A stretch of DNA of 64,000 nucleotides from positions 62,001 to 126,000 of the forward strand of contig NZ_CADFEI010000010.1 of the NCBI RefSeq assembly GCF_902833225.1. The letters run 5' to 3'. Position 1 is the stretch's first letter. Each line of letters opens with the position of its first letter. A model generated the notes under the pieces. It was given only the letters and a program-made list of their open reading frames with translations, did no database searches and was not told where the DNA came from. Both the position numbers and the translations under genes were made by a program. This document shows, piece after piece, positions 19,009 through 28,054 of this stretch. The stretch comes from Burkholderia sp. BCC1644 (GTDB taxonomy: Bacteria > Pseudomonadota > Gammaproteobacteria > Burkholderiales > Burkholderiaceae).

Positions 19009-20028
19009 TCAGGGTTTCGGCACGGCGACGGCGGACGCCGCGAGCGCCGGGCGCACGGCAGGCGCCGCGCCGCCGAGCTGCTGCGCGAGCTGCTTCGAGC
19101 CGGCCGCATCGGCCGACAGCGTCGTGGTCGTCGCGTCGTCGCGCATCAGCGCCTCTTCGGATTTGCGGTTCAGCACGATCACGCTGATCCGGCGGTTTTC
19201 CGGATCGAGCGGGTCGGCCTTGTTCAGGTTCTGCGTCGACGCGAGGCCGAGCACGCGCAGCACTTTCGCCTCGTCCATGCCGCCGGAGATCAGCTCGCGG
19301 CGCGATGCGTTCGCGCGGTCGGCCGACAGTTCCCAGTTGCTGTAGCCGCCCTCGCCGCCCGCGTACGGCACGGCATCGGTGTGGCCCTGGACGATGATCC
19401 GGTTCGGCACGTCGTTCAGCGTCTTGCCGATCTCGCGCAGGATGTCGCGCATGTACGGCTCGACGTTGTCGCTCGACATCGCGAACATCGGCCGCTTCTG
19501 CGTATCGACGATCTCGATGCGCAGCCCCATCAGCGTCGAGTCGATGCGGATCTGCTGCTTGAACTGGCGCAGCGTCGGGTTGGCCTCGATCGCGGCCATC
19601 AGCTTGATCTGCAGGTCATGCAGGCGCGCCTGCTCGAGCCGGTCCTGCGCGCCCTGCGCCTGCGAGCGCGTGTTGTCGTCGCCGGCCTTCGCGACGCGAT
19701 CGGCGAGCTGCGTCGTGCCGTCGGTGCGGCGCAGCGTGCCGGCGTCGACGCTCGACAGGTCGCGGCCGCCGGCGTTGAGGATGCTGGAATCCTGCGAATT
19801 GCGGTCGCCGCTGCCGAGCAGCGCGGCCTTCAGCGGCGTGTTGAAGTACTCGGCGATCCCCTTCAGCTGCACCGGCGTGACCGAGCTCAGCAGCCACATC
19901 AGCAGGAAGAACGCCATCATCGCGGTCATGAAGTCCGCGTACGCGAGCTTCCATGCGCCGCCATGGTGGCCCTTCTTCGCCGGGGCCACCCGCTTGACGA
20001 CGATCGCGCGATCCTTGCTCTTGCTCAT
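19009..20028 (-). CDS. motB: MotB, stator protein with peptidoglycan-binding domain
   Basis: Stator subunit of 339 residues. A basic N terminus is followed by one membrane helix with the proton-carrying Asp32 (LAYADFMTAMMAFFLLMWLL). A plug/linker follows, then a C-terminal OmpA-like domain with the NRIIVQGHTDAVPY motif that anchors to peptidoglycan. The C-terminal 45 residues are Ala-rich. It lies 13 bp after motA. The H+-type helix sequence indicates a proton-driven motor. Confidence 0.97.
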   Translation of the reverse strand: MSKSKDRAIVVKRVAPAKKGHHGGAWKLAYADFMTAMMAFFLLMWLLSSVTPVQLKGIAEYFNTPLKAALLGSGDRNSQDSSILNAGGRDLSSVDAGTLRRTDGTTQLADRVAKAGDDNTRSQAQGAQDRLEQARLHDLQIKLMAAIEANPTLRQFKQQIRIDSTLMGLRIEIVDTQKRPMFAMSSDNVEPYMRDILREIGKTLNDVPNRIIVQGHTDAVPYAGGEGGYSNWELSADRANASRRELISGGMDEAKVLRVLGLASTQNLNKADPLDPENRRISVIVLNRKSEEALMRDDATTTTLSADAAGSKQLAQQLGGAAPAVRPALAASAVAVPKP

Positions 20029-20041
20029 CGTGCGCTCCGCG

Positions 20042-20902
20042 TCACTTCGCCTTCACGCGGCGCACGTGCTCTTCGAGCTCCGAGAACGACGGGCGCTCGG
20101 TCGAGAACAGCACCTTGCGGCCGAACTCGACGGCAATCGCCGGCGCATAGCCGTTCAGCGTCGCGAGGATCGTCACCTTGATGCACTGGAACATCTTGGT
20201 CGATTCGGCGACGCGCTGCTCCGCGAGGCTCGCGAGCGGCCCGATCAGCCCGTACGACAGCAGGATCCCGAGGAACGTGCCGACCAGCGCCTGCGCGATC
20301 ATCGCGCCGAGCACCGCGGGCGGCTTGTCGGCCGACGCCATCGTGTGCACCACGCCCATCACGGCCGCGACGATGCCGAACGCCGGCATCGCGTCGCCGA
20401 CGCGCATCAGCGCGTGCGCGGGGCCCTCGCCTTCCGCGTGGTGCGTCTCGATCTCCTCGTCCATCAGGCTCTCGATCTCGAACGCGTTCATGTTGCCGCC
20501 CACCATCAGGCGCAGGTAATCGGTCAGGAACTCGACGATGTGCTTGTCGGCGAGGATCTTCGGGTATTGCGTGAAGATCGGGCTCTTTTCCGGATCGTCG
20601 ATGTCGGCCTCGAGCGTCAGCGTGCCTTCCTTGCGTGCCTTCGCCAGCAGCACGTAAAGCAGCGCCATCAGCTCCATATAGACGTCCTTCGTGTACTTCG
20701 AACCCTTGAAGAGCGTCGGCAGCACGCGCAGCGTGGCCTTGATGGTCTTGCCGCCGTTGCCGAGGATGAATGCGCCGACGCCGGCGCCCGCGATCATCAG
20801 GATCTCGACCGGCTGGATCAATGCGCCCAGATGCCCGCCTGCCAGCGCATAGCCGCCGAAGACGGACAACAGCGTCACGAGTGTTCCCACGATAATCAGC
20901 AC
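20042..20902 (-). CDS. motA: MotA, proton-channel stator protein
   Basis: Stator subunit of 286 residues with four membrane helices. Conserved motifs are the Pro-containing PAFGIVAAVMGVVHT, the following LGAMIAQALVGTFLGILLSYG, and a large cytoplasmic loop between helices 2 and 3 with charged residues that contact FliG. It is the first gene of the mot-che operon and is preceded at 47-74 bp by a sigma-28 promoter. Confidence 0.97.
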   Translation of the reverse strand: MLIIVGTLVTLLSVFGGYALAGGHLGALIQPVEILMIAGAGVGAFILGNGGKTIKATLRVLPTLFKGSKYTKDVYMELMALLYVLLAKARKEGTLTLEADIDDPEKSPIFTQYPKILADKHIVEFLTDYLRLMVGGNMNAFEIESLMDEEIETHHAEGEGPAHALMRVGDAMPAFGIVAAVMGVVHTMASADKPPAVLGAMIAQALVGTFLGILLSYGLIGPLASLAEQRVAESTKMFQCIKVTILATLNGYAPAIAVEFGRKVLFSTERPSFSELEEHVRRVKAK

Positions 20903-20949
20903 TGCCTGTCCCTCACGAAAGACCGGCGGGAAGACCGCCGTTAAACAGG

Positions 20950-20976
20950 TTTACGGCAGTCGGCAGGAAAACTTTC
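20950..20976 (-). promoter_or_regulatory. sigma-28 (FliA) promoter of the motA-cheZ operon
   Basis: On the minus strand the sequence reads GAAAGTTT, 11 nt spacer, GCCGTAAA. This is one mismatch in each half from the FliA consensus TAAAGTTT-N11-GCCGATAA, with the correct spacing. It lies 48 bp upstream of the motA start and in the right orientation. Confidence 0.85.
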
Positions 20977-21072
20977 GCGGCCGTCCGGCGGCGGCCCGAC
21001 GGTGTTTACCAGCAATGCACGGACGATTCGCGTGGCCCGCGGCAACCGCCCGCGCCCCGCCCGGCCCGGCGC

Positions 21073-21627
21073 TCAGGCCGCGGCGGCAGCCAGTTCGGCG
21101 CGCGCGGCGGCGGCCTTGCGGGTCTTGCCTGCGCGCGACGGCGGCTGGCACAGGCCACACACGAAACCTTGATGCGGATCATGCGCATGCGCGACGAAGT
21201 GGCCGCCGCAGCGCGTGCACGGAGTCATCTGCAGCATCCCGGAATCGAAGAAGCGCACGAGCGTCCACGCCCGCGTGAGGCTCAGCGCGGCCTCGTCGCC
21301 GGACAGGTTCACGTGCTCCTGATAGAGCCGGTACGCCTTCACGATCGACTGGATCGGCTCGCAGCGGCCGTGGTCCTGCATGAACCGGTAGATGTTGTAG
21401 AACAGCGACGAGTGGATGTTCGGCTGCCACGTCATGAACCAGTCGGTCGAGAACGGCAGCATCCCCTTCGGCGGCGACACGCCCTTCAGTTCCTTGTACA
21501 GCTTGATCAGACGGTCCCGCGACAGGCTCGTCTCCGCCTCCAGCAGCTGCAGCCGGGCGCCCAGTTCGATCAGTTCGATGGCGAGGGTGATTTCCTTCAC
21601 CTCGATCACGACGCTTTTGCTTGCCAT
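21073..21627 (-). CDS. flhC: FlhC, flagellar master transcription activator subunit
   Basis: Subunit of the FlhD4C2 class I activator of flagellar genes, 184 residues. The sequence MASKSVVIEVKEITLAIELI and the SLSRDRLIKLYKELKG helix are typical. Near the C terminus are the zinc ligands, CTRCGGHF and CGLCQPP. I start at ATG 21627 by family alignment although the ribosome site is weak (GGACGG at 10-15 nt). It lies 93 bp downstream of flhD. Confidence 0.95.
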   Translation of the reverse strand: MASKSVVIEVKEITLAIELIELGARLQLLEAETSLSRDRLIKLYKELKGVSPPKGMLPFSTDWFMTWQPNIHSSLFYNIYRFMQDHGRCEPIQSIVKAYRLYQEHVNLSGDEAALSLTRAWTLVRFFDSGMLQMTPCTRCGGHFVAHAHDPHQGFVCGLCQPPSRAGKTRKAAAARAELAAAAA

Positions 21628-21720
21628 GGTGATAACCGTCCGCTTGACGTTGTTCGGATGGATGGCCAATACGCTGCCCTCCGGCTCGGTACGCCGGGGC
21701 ACAACGCAAGGCGGGATGGA

Positions 21721-22041
21721 TCAGCGGACGCTTTCGACCTGCTGCCCGGCCATCAGGATGGCCGAGTGGGCGTGCGCGACGACATCGCTACGGCCCTTGT
21801 CGGCGAGCGACGACAGCAGCGCGTGATCGTCGAAGCGGAAGCGGCACAGCATCTGGTTCGACGCGGCAAGCTTCACGGTCTGTGCGAGCGTGAGGTTTGC
21901 GAGCACGTCGGCGAGTTCCTGGGAAATTCCCATGCGGAACATGCCCATCGCCTTGTCTTCCCGCAGCAGGCGTTGCGCGAGGAGGAGGTACGACAGGTTG
22001 ACCTCTTTGATCTCACTGAGCATTTCGCTGGTAGCGCTCAT
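21721..22041 (-). CDS. flhD: FlhD, flagellar master transcription activator subunit
   Basis: Partner of FlhC, 106 residues, with the conserved EMLSEIKEVNLSYLLLAQRLLREDKA and the Cys-containing NQMLCRFRFDD segment. The ATG at 22041 is preceded by GGGGGA. It is the first gene of flhDC and sits beside the motA operon, as in enterics and other Burkholderia. The divergent 660-bp region upstream should hold its regulatory inputs. Confidence 0.95.
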   Translation of the reverse strand: MSATSEMLSEIKEVNLSYLLLAQRLLREDKAMGMFRMGISQELADVLANLTLAQTVKLAASNQMLCRFRFDDHALLSSLADKGRSDVVAHAHSAILMAGQQVESVR

Positions 22042-22705
22042 GATTCCCCCGTTAAAGAGCTTTGCTTTGGCCATTCGTGTTATGAAAACGTTTGCTCGCT
22101 CGGAGCGCTCTTGGCGCTCGGTCGGCTCGTTTATAGTCTTACAGGGCGAATTTTGGCCAAACGGCATTTATGCCGGTATCAGCGAAGTGGCGTATGCCAT
22201 GCAGGATTTGTCTGTAAACCGTGTAGGAATTTTTCCGACAAAGCGAATTGAAAGGGGTAATCGGGAAAGCGGGTGACAGCGCGAATTCGGCTGTGAGGGC
22301 TCCGATGGCCGCCGCTCGGTAGCGAAAGGCTTGCCGGCAGGGCTGCCGACAATCGGATCGGTAAAAATTATAGTGGTTTTTCACGATAGCGCAACAATAG
22401 TTGCTGTCATCTCGATTCATGATTCCGCGCCCCTTTTCTCGGGGTTTTCGCGTATTTCATCGTGTAACAAGCCTTAAGTGTTTGAAAAAACACTCGAACC
22501 CCTCAAGGCGATATCGATAATGGACTCCAATGGGCGGCGGCGCGAGCCGTGCCGGCCCGCCCCGCAGCTTGCCGTCCGGCGCCCCGCGCACCCCGTCCAG
22601 GGCCCGGCCACGTACCGCCAACCGCGTGCGTCGGCGAGTTCCGCAACGTTGGATGGGATCCCTATCAGCGCCACGGCGCCCACGGATCGAAACCGGAGAA
22701 CACCC
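22042..22705. other. divergent regulatory region between flhDC and a glycosyltransferase gene
   Basis: About 660 bp with no convincing gene. It is clearly A+T-richer than its flanks, especially 22140-22500. Contents seen: a 7-bp perfect inverted repeat with GAAA loop at 22477-22494 and a CCCC/GGGG hairpin followed by TTTT at 22431-22456. Length and composition suggest flhDC promoter inputs (for example H-NS or CRP), but I could not identify a specific operator. Confidence 0.5.
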
Positions 22706-23770
22706 ATGCGAATTGCCCAGATCGCGCCGCTTTACGAAGCCGTTCCGCCGAAACTCTACGGCGGCACCGAGCGTGTCGTGTCCTACCTCACCGAGGCGCT
22801 CGTCGAACTCGGCCATGACGTGACGCTGTTCGCCAGCGGCGACTCCGTCACGTCGGCCCGTCTCGAGGCGGCGTGGCCGCGCGCGCTGCGGCTCGACCCG
22901 TCGATCCGCGATTCGATGGCGCCCCACATGCGGCTCCTCGAGCAGGTCGCCCGCGTCGCGCACGAATTCGACGTGCTGCACTTCCACCTCGACTACCTGC
23001 CGTTTCCGCTGATGTCGCGCCTCGACACGCCGTACGTAACGACGCTGCACGGCCGCCTCGACCTGCCGGAACTGCAGCCGGTGTTCGATGCGTTCCCGGA
23101 CGCGCCGGTCGTGTCGATCTCGAACAACCAGCGCAAGCCGCTGCCGCAGGCCGCGTGGGCCGGCACCGTGTATCACGGGCTGCCCGACACGCTGCTCACG
23201 CCGCAGCCGGGCGTGAAGCCCGAATACCTCGCGTTCCTGGGCCGGATCTGTCCCGAAAAGCGCGTCGACACCGCGATCCGGATCGCCGCGCAAAGCGGGC
23301 TGCCGCTGAAGATCGCCGCGAAGGTCGACAAGGCCGACGCCGACTATTTCAAGGAAGTGATCGAGCCGCTGCTCGGCGAGGCGCACGTCGAGTTCATCGG
23401 CGAGATCAACGAGGCGCAGAAGCCTGCGTTCCTGTCCGGCGCGAAGGCGCTGCTGTTCCCGATCGACTGGCCGGAGCCGTTCGGCCTCGTGATGATCGAG
23501 GCGATGGCCTGCGGCACGCCGGTCGTCGCGTTCAACCGCGGCTCGGTGCCGGAAGTGATCGAGGACGGCGTGACCGGCTTCATCGTCGAGGACGTGCAGG
23601 GCGCGGTCGGCGCGCTGCACCGGATCGACACGCTGTCGCGCACCGCGATCCGCCAGCGTTTCGACACGCGTTTCAGCTCGAAGGCAATGGCGCAGCGTTA
23701 TGTCGAAACTTACGAATCGCTTTGCACGGCGACCAAGCAACCGGTATTGCGCCGGGTCGCAGGTGCCTGA
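22706..23770 (+). CDS. family 4 glycosyltransferase (GT-B)
   Basis: Glycosyltransferase of 354 residues with a GT-B fold. The N-terminal domain has the GT4 start MRIAQIAPLYEAVPPKLYGGTERVV. The C-terminal nucleotide-sugar domain has LGRICPEKRVDTAIRIA and the E-x7-E pattern in PEPFGLVMIEAMACGTPVVA. Acceptor and donor cannot be inferred. The ATG at 22706 has GGAGA 5-9 nt upstream; the open frame extends 228 bp further but that part is not protein-like. It is a single-gene unit ending in a convergent terminator. Confidence 0.85.
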   Translation: MRIAQIAPLYEAVPPKLYGGTERVVSYLTEALVELGHDVTLFASGDSVTSARLEAAWPRALRLDPSIRDSMAPHMRLLEQVARVAHEFDVLHFHLDYLPFPLMSRLDTPYVTTLHGRLDLPELQPVFDAFPDAPVVSISNNQRKPLPQAAWAGTVYHGLPDTLLTPQPGVKPEYLAFLGRICPEKRVDTAIRIAAQSGLPLKIAAKVDKADADYFKEVIEPLLGEAHVEFIGEINEAQKPAFLSGAKALLFPIDWPEPFGLVMIEAMACGTPVVAFNRGSVPEVIEDGVTGFIVEDVQGAVGALHRIDTLSRTAIRQRFDTRFSSKAMAQRYVETYESLCTATKQPVLRRVAGA

Positions 23771-23804
23771 CGCGGAAATCCGCGCTGAAATATTCGGTAA
23801 AATC

Positions 23805-23858
23805 CGCGCCAAAATCGGCGCGTAAAACAAAAGAGCCGCATCGACGATGCGGCTCTTT
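23805..23858. terminator. bidirectional terminator between glycosyltransferase and H-NS genes
   Basis: Perfect 13-bp stem at 23830-23858 (AAAGAGCCGCATC / GATGCGGCTCTTT) followed by T-rich sequence on the plus strand and A-rich before it, so it works in both directions. A smaller hairpin (CGCGCC / GGCGCG) lies at 23805-23822. Confidence 0.85.
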
Positions 23859-23873
23859 CTTTTTGGCTTCCGG

Positions 23874-24170
23874 TCATTCGATCACGAAGCGATCGCGGTT
23901 TTTCCCGACGATCCAATTCGGCGGCTTGCCGCGCCCGCTCCAGGTTGCACCCGACTTCGGATCGCGGTATTTCGGCGGCAGCGGCGCCTTCTTCGGCGGG
24001 CGTCCGCGCCGTGCCCGTTCCGCGAAGCCCAGGTCCTGGGCCGTCAGGCCATATTCCGCAATCATTCGCTGGACGTCGGCAATGACCGCCGCCACTTCCT
24101 GGCGGCGTACGTCGTCCGCCTGGGCCTGCAGATCGGCGATCTGCGCCTTGAGTTTCGCGTATTGAGACAT
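23874..24170 (-). CDS. H-NS family nucleoid protein
   Basis: Histone-like protein of 98 residues. An N-terminal coiled coil for oligomerisation (about 1-50, MSQYAKLKAQIADLQAQADDVR) is followed by an RRGRPPKK linker hook. The DNA-binding domain contains TWSGRGKPPNWI, matching the (T/S)W(T/S)G-GR-P consensus of H-NS. Such proteins silence A+T-rich, transferred DNA; the lower-G+C cargo at 57.6-59.9 kb is the sort of target expected. Several paralogues are usual in Burkholderia, so a symbol is not assigned. Confidence 0.92.
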   Translation of the reverse strand: MSQYAKLKAQIADLQAQADDVRRQEVAAVIADVQRMIAEYGLTAQDLGFAERARRGRPPKKAPLPPKYRDPKSGATWSGRGKPPNWIVGKNRDRFVIE

Positions 24171-24470
24171 TTTTTGACTCCCCTTTTCGATGATGCGGCC
24201 CCGGCGAATCCTGCCGGGACGCCAACACCCGTTACGTCATCCGCACTGCCGCCCTGCCCTTCGAAATAAATGCTGTCATCTTTAACCGATTTGGCTATAT
24301 CGAGAATGCGGACTTATTCTAATAAAAGGCATTCGTCAGCCATTCAAATTTAACAATCGTTGACCCTCCCGGACGCGATTCATTTCCTATAATCCAGACC
24401 AATTCCGGGCGATCGAATAAATCCGTCGTGTCGTCCGTTGGTCTTCAACCCACTTGAACGAGGTCCTTAC
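24171..24470. other. divergent intergenic region between H-NS and aquaporin genes
   Basis: 300 bp, A+T-rich around 24265-24400. A TATAAT at 24388-24393 points toward aqpZ, but the nearest TTGACC (24360) is 22 bp away, too far for a standard sigma-70 promoter. No gene seen. Confidence 0.4.
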
Positions 24471-25214
24471 ATGAATCTTTCTCAGCGTCTCGCTGCAGAG
24501 GTATTCGGCACGTTCTGGCTGGTGCTCGGCGGGTGCGGAAGCGCCGTGCTGGCCGCCGCCTTTCCGGGCCTCGGCATCGGCTTTGCCGGTGTCGCACTTG
24601 CCTTTGGCCTGACCGTGCTGACGATGGCATTCGCAATCGGCCACATCTCGGGTTGCCACCTGAATCCGGCGGTGAGCGTCGGCCTGACGGTCGCCGGCCG
24701 CTTCCCGGCACGCGATCTCGCACCGTACATCGTCGCGCAGGTAGTCGGCGCCACGCTCGGCGCGTTCGTGCTGTACCTGATCGCAACCGGCAAGCCGGGC
24801 TTCGACGTCGTCGGCAGCGGCTTCGCGACGAACGGCTTCGGCGATCGCTCGCCCGGCCACTACTCGCTGACCGCATCGTTCATCTGCGAAGTCGTGATGA
24901 CGGGCTTCTTCCTGTTCGTGATCCTCGGCGCGACCGACAAGCGCGGTGTGCCGGCCGGCTTTGCGCCGATCGCGATCGGCCTGTGCCTGACGCTGATTCA
25001 CCTGATCTCGATCCCGGTCACCAACACGTCGGTGAACCCGGCGCGCTCGACCGGCCCGGCGCTGTTCGTCGGTGGCGACGCGATCGGCCAGCTGTGGCTG
25101 TTCTGGGTTGCGCCGATGATCGGCGCGGTACTCGCAGGGATCATTTACCCGCTGGTCGCCGGGCGTGACGACGCCGTCGACCGGCTGCCGGCATCGGCTC
25201 GCACAAGCGAATAA
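24471..25214 (+). CDS. aqpZ: aquaporin Z
   Basis: Water channel of the MIP family, 247 residues, six hydrophobic helices and two half-helices. Both NPA boxes are intact: HLNPAVS (residues 65-67) and SVNPARS, the second followed by the selectivity-filter Arg. The N terminus, [21 protein letters not shown], is typical of AqpZ rather than GlpF. The ATG at 24471 has AGG 7-9 nt upstream. It is a single-gene unit with its own terminator. Confidence 0.95.
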   Translation: MNLSQRLAAEVFGTFWLVLGGCGSAVLAAAFPGLGIGFAGVALAFGLTVLTMAFAIGHISGCHLNPAVSVGLTVAGRFPARDLAPYIVAQVVGATLGAFVLYLIATGKPGFDVVGSGFATNGFGDRSPGHYSLTASFICEVVMTGFFLFVILGATDKRGVPAGFAPIAIGLCLTLIHLISIPVTNTSVNPARSTGPALFVGGDAIGQLWLFWVAPMIGAVLAGIIYPLVAGRDDAVDRLPASARTSE

Positions 25215-25285
25215 AACACTACGGGGTCAAGCGAGCAGAGCAGCGAGCCTCACGCTGTCCAAGAACATCGAGGCAGGTAGTTTCG

Positions 25286-25312
25286 ACGGGCGCCATTGGC
25301 GCCCGTTTTTCA
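25286..25312 (+). terminator. intrinsic terminator of aqpZ
   Basis: Perfect 9-bp stem ACGGGCGCC / GGCGCCCGT with ATT loop, followed by TTTT. It lies 72 bp past the aqpZ stop. Confidence 0.85.
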
Positions 25313-25346
25313 TTGCCGCTCGGGAAACGCGCCCGGGACCGGGCAC

Positions 25347-26171
25347 TCAGGACGCGGCGACGTTGCCCTCGAGCGAGAACAGCGTGCGCAGGTGGCGGGC
25401 GACACCCGCATCGAAGTTGTTGCCGATCCGCGGGACGTGCGGCAGCCGCGCGACCAGGTCGGGGTTCGCGTTGTTCATCATGAACGCGTGACCGGCGGTT
25501 TCGAGCAGGTCGATGTCGTTCATGTTGTCGCCGAACGCGATGCAGTGGCCGGTATCGACGCCGAGCCGCGCGAGCACCGTGCGCAACGCACGGCCCTTCG
25601 ACACGTTCGCGGTCATCACTTCCAGACAATCGGGCAACGAGTACGTGACGTACAGCGCATCGCCGAAGCGCACGCGCATCTGCTCGGCGACGATCGCCAG
25701 ATCGGCCGGCTCGCCGATATACAGCACCTTCGCGATACCGGCGCCGTCGTGCGCGGCCATGTCGATCACGTCGTACCGGAAGCCCGAATCCTGGTGGAAG
25801 TCGAGCAGGTGCGGCGCATCGCGGTCGATCAGCCAGCCGTCGTTGGTGAACAGGTTGACGATCACGCGGCCATGCGCGCCGGTGACGTCCGGCTGCACGA
25901 GGCCGCGGACGATCGCGGGATCGATGTCCTGCGCGTGGATCCGCGTGTCGTCCGGCGCATGCACGCGCGCGCCGTTCGACGTGATCAGGTACGGCCGGAT
26001 GCCGAGCACGTCGCGAATGCCGGCGACGTCCGCATAATGGCGCCCCGTCGCGATCACGAACTGCAGGCCGTCGCGGTCGAGCCGCCGGACGGTGTCGATC
26101 GTGTACGGGTCGAGCTGGTGGTCGCTGTTCAGCAGGGTACCGTCGAGATCGGTGGCGATGACTTTGTACAT
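25347..26171 (-). CDS. Cof-type HAD-IIB family phosphatase
   Basis: HAD superfamily hydrolase of 274 residues. Motif I is DLDGTLLNS with nucleophile Asp8. Motif II is in VIATGR, motif III is the Lys of SKGRAL, and motif IV is FGDNMNDIDLLE. The Cof-type cap domain lies between. These enzymes dephosphorylate sugar phosphates or flavin/pyridoxal phosphates; the substrate is not predictable. It lies convergent with aqpZ and 136 bp downstream of the kinase gene, which may share its promoter. Confidence 0.9.
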   Translation of the reverse strand: MYKVIATDLDGTLLNSDHQLDPYTIDTVRRLDRDGLQFVIATGRHYADVAGIRDVLGIRPYLITSNGARVHAPDDTRIHAQDIDPAIVRGLVQPDVTGAHGRVIVNLFTNDGWLIDRDAPHLLDFHQDSGFRYDVIDMAAHDGAGIAKVLYIGEPADLAIVAEQMRVRFGDALYVTYSLPDCLEVMTANVSKGRALRTVLARLGVDTGHCIAFGDNMNDIDLLETAGHAFMMNNANPDLVARLPHVPRIGNNFDAGVARHLRTLFSLEGNVAAS

Positions 26172-26307
26172 AGGACGGGAGAATGGCGCGCAGGGCTCTG
26201 CGGAATCGCCATTTTAACGTCGTGCCCGGCGGCGCGCCGGACGGTTCCCGGTCAAGCGCCGCCTCCGGTGCGGCGTCAACGCACCTTCCACCCCGCCTTG
26301 CCTGGCC

Positions 26308-27189
26308 TCAACCGCCTTCTGCCGCCCGCAGCGCCTGCAGCGCGAGCCGCAGCGAGCCATGCGCGGAATCGTCGAGCGGCGCGCGCAGCCGTGCGGCGTG
26401 ACGCGCCGGCACGGCCGGCGCGAGCGCGTCCGCCAGCCCGCCGCACAGCGCGACCGGCAGCGCCTGCTGCGGATCGAGCGCATCGATCATCTTGCCGATC
26501 TCGTCGCCGGCCTGCGCGATCAGCGCGCCCGCGACCGGATGCGTGCGATGCGCGAACACGATCGGCGCGAGGCGCGCGTAGATCGTCTGGTTCGCATCGC
26601 ACGACCACTGGACGAGCGCGTCGCGATCCTGCGCGCCCGTTTCCGCGAGCAGTGCATCGGCGAACGCATCGCGCGGCACGCGGCCGTCGAGCGCCTGCTG
26701 CGCGTACGCGAGCGCACGCACGCCGAGCCACGCGCCGCTCGCCTCGTCGCCGGACGGAAAGCCGAAACCGCCGGCGATCCGGCACGTACCGGCCGCATCG
26801 AGCGCCGCCGCGATGCTGCCGGTGCCGAGCGCGACGATCAGCCCCGGCGCGCCGCCGTGCGCGCCGACGACCGTCGTATATGCGTCGCTCTCGATCGCGA
26901 GCGCGCCGAGCGGGGCCTGCGCGCGGAACGCGGCGAGCCACGCCGCATTGTTGACGCCCGCGAGCCCGCAGCCGAGCGCGCACTGCGACCACTCGAACGC
27001 GAAGCCGGCCTGCGTGAACGCGTCCGCGCACGCCGCGCCGATCGATGCCCATGCGCGCTCGATGCCGAGCCCGAGCCCCGACGGGCCGCCGCGCCCCTGC
27101 GCGAGCTCGCGCCCGTGCCGGTCGGCCAGCACCGCGCGCGTGCCCGTGCCGCCGCCGTCGATGCCGATCGCAAAAAGTAATGCCGCCAT
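26308..27189 (-). CDS. BadF/BadG/BcrA/BcrD-type kinase (N-acetylglucosamine kinase-like)
   Basis: ASKHA-fold ATPase of 293 residues. The phosphate-1 loop is GIDGGGTGTRAVLAD at the N terminus. ALGTGSIAAAL and GFPSGDEASGAWLG are the phosphate-2 and adenosine-side motifs. Length and motifs fit the N-acetylglucosamine/glucosamine kinase branch of the BadF family better than the CoA reductase activators, since no Fe-S cysteines are seen. Substrate assignment is inference. It is followed by the HAD phosphatase gene on the same strand. Confidence 0.8.
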   Translation of the reverse strand: MAALLFAIGIDGGGTGTRAVLADRHGRELAQGRGGPSGLGLGIERAWASIGAACADAFTQAGFAFEWSQCALGCGLAGVNNAAWLAAFRAQAPLGALAIESDAYTTVVGAHGGAPGLIVALGTGSIAAALDAAGTCRIAGGFGFPSGDEASGAWLGVRALAYAQQALDGRVPRDAFADALLAETGAQDRDALVQWSCDANQTIYARLAPIVFAHRTHPVAGALIAQAGDEIGKMIDALDPQQALPVALCGGLADALAPAVPARHAARLRAPLDDSAHGSLRLALQALRAAEGG

Positions 27190-27331
27190 GCCTTCATCCC
27201 GCTGATTCGAACAGGCGCCAAGCTTAACCGGATCGGCGCCGCGCGCCCATCTGCCGTTCGGCCGGCTATCCCGCGAAAAGGGCTTCCGCTATGCTGGCAC
27301 GATCAAATCGACACTGAACACGAGGCAGACG

Positions 27332-27934
27332 ATGTCGCAGCGGTGTAACTGGGTGAAGACGGAAGCGGACGCTCACTACCACGATACCGAGTGGGGTATG
27401 CCGTCGCATGACGATCGCCACCTGTTCGAAATGCTGATCCTGGAAGGCGCGCAGGCCGGGCTGTCGTGGTCGACGATCCTGAACAAGCGTGCGGGCTATC
27501 GCGAGGCATTCGCGGCGTTCGACGTCGACGCCGTCGCGCGTTTCACGCCGAAGCGCATCGAGAAGCTGCTGGAGAATCCCGGCATCGTGCGCAACCGCGC
27601 GAAGGTCGAGTCGGCGGTCACCAATGCACGCGCGGTGCAGCGCATCCGCGAGGAACACGGGTCGCTCGCCGCGTTCCTGTGGTCGTTCGTCGGCGATACG
27701 CCGATCCAGAATGCCTGGCAGTCGTATCGTGACGCGCCCGCATCGACCGAGCAGTCCGAGGCGCTCAGCAAGGCGCTGAAGGCATATGGCTGCAAGTTCG
27801 TCGGCTCGACGATCTGCTATGCGCTGATGCAGGCAACCGGCATGGTCAACGATCACGAGGCCGGCTGCCCGTGCCACGCGCAGTGCGCGGCGCTCGGCGG
27901 AAAACAGCCGGCCCGGAAGCGCAAGGCGGGCTGA
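27332..27934 (+). CDS. tag: DNA-3-methyladenine glycosylase I
   Basis: Base-excision repair enzyme that removes 3-methyladenine, 200 residues. Zinc-snap ligands are visible as Cys5 and His17 at the N terminus (RCNWV, YHDTEWG) and His/Cys near the C terminus (DHEAGCPCH). The catalytic region LEGAQAGLSWSTIL is intact. It lies alone, divergent from the kinase gene, 142 bp from it. Confidence 0.95.
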   Translation: MSQRCNWVKTEADAHYHDTEWGMPSHDDRHLFEMLILEGAQAGLSWSTILNKRAGYREAFAAFDVDAVARFTPKRIEKLLENPGIVRNRAKVESAVTNARAVQRIREEHGSLAAFLWSFVGDTPIQNAWQSYRDAPASTEQSEALSKALKAYGCKFVGSTICYALMQATGMVNDHEAGCPCHAQCAALGGKQPARKRKAG

Positions 27935-28012
27935 CGGCGAAGGCGAAAAGCGCCGGCGCAAGTCGGGCGCCCGTCCTTCACCAGCGCCCGCGGCGCTGGC
28001 GGCACCGGCGCC

Positions 28013-28054
28013 ACGCGTCACTTATCGCGCGTCACTTATCGCGCGTCACTTACC
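28013..28054. repeat. three tandem copies of a 14-bp repeat at a gene end
   Basis: Unit GCGCGTCACTTATC at 28013-28026, 28027-28040 and 28041-28054, with one mismatch in the first and last copies. The third copy contains the stop codon of the PepSY gene on the minus strand. It looks like replication slippage. Confidence 0.85.

Noticed and set aside
15686..19345. A 1219-codon open frame on the plus strand across cheW-cheA-cheY-motB
   Set aside because: It lies antisense to well-conserved chemotaxis genes, is rich in Arg/His/Asp as expected of a G+C-biased shadow frame, and has no recognisable domain or ribosome site.
24360..24393. A sigma-70 promoter TTGACC ... TATAAT for aqpZ
   Set aside because: The boxes are 22 bp apart, too far for a standard promoter; only the -10 box may be real.
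26276..27052. A second open frame overlapping the BadF-type kinase gene on the same strand
   Set aside because: It is an out-of-frame Arg-rich shadow; the kinase motifs lie only in the 26308-27189 frame.
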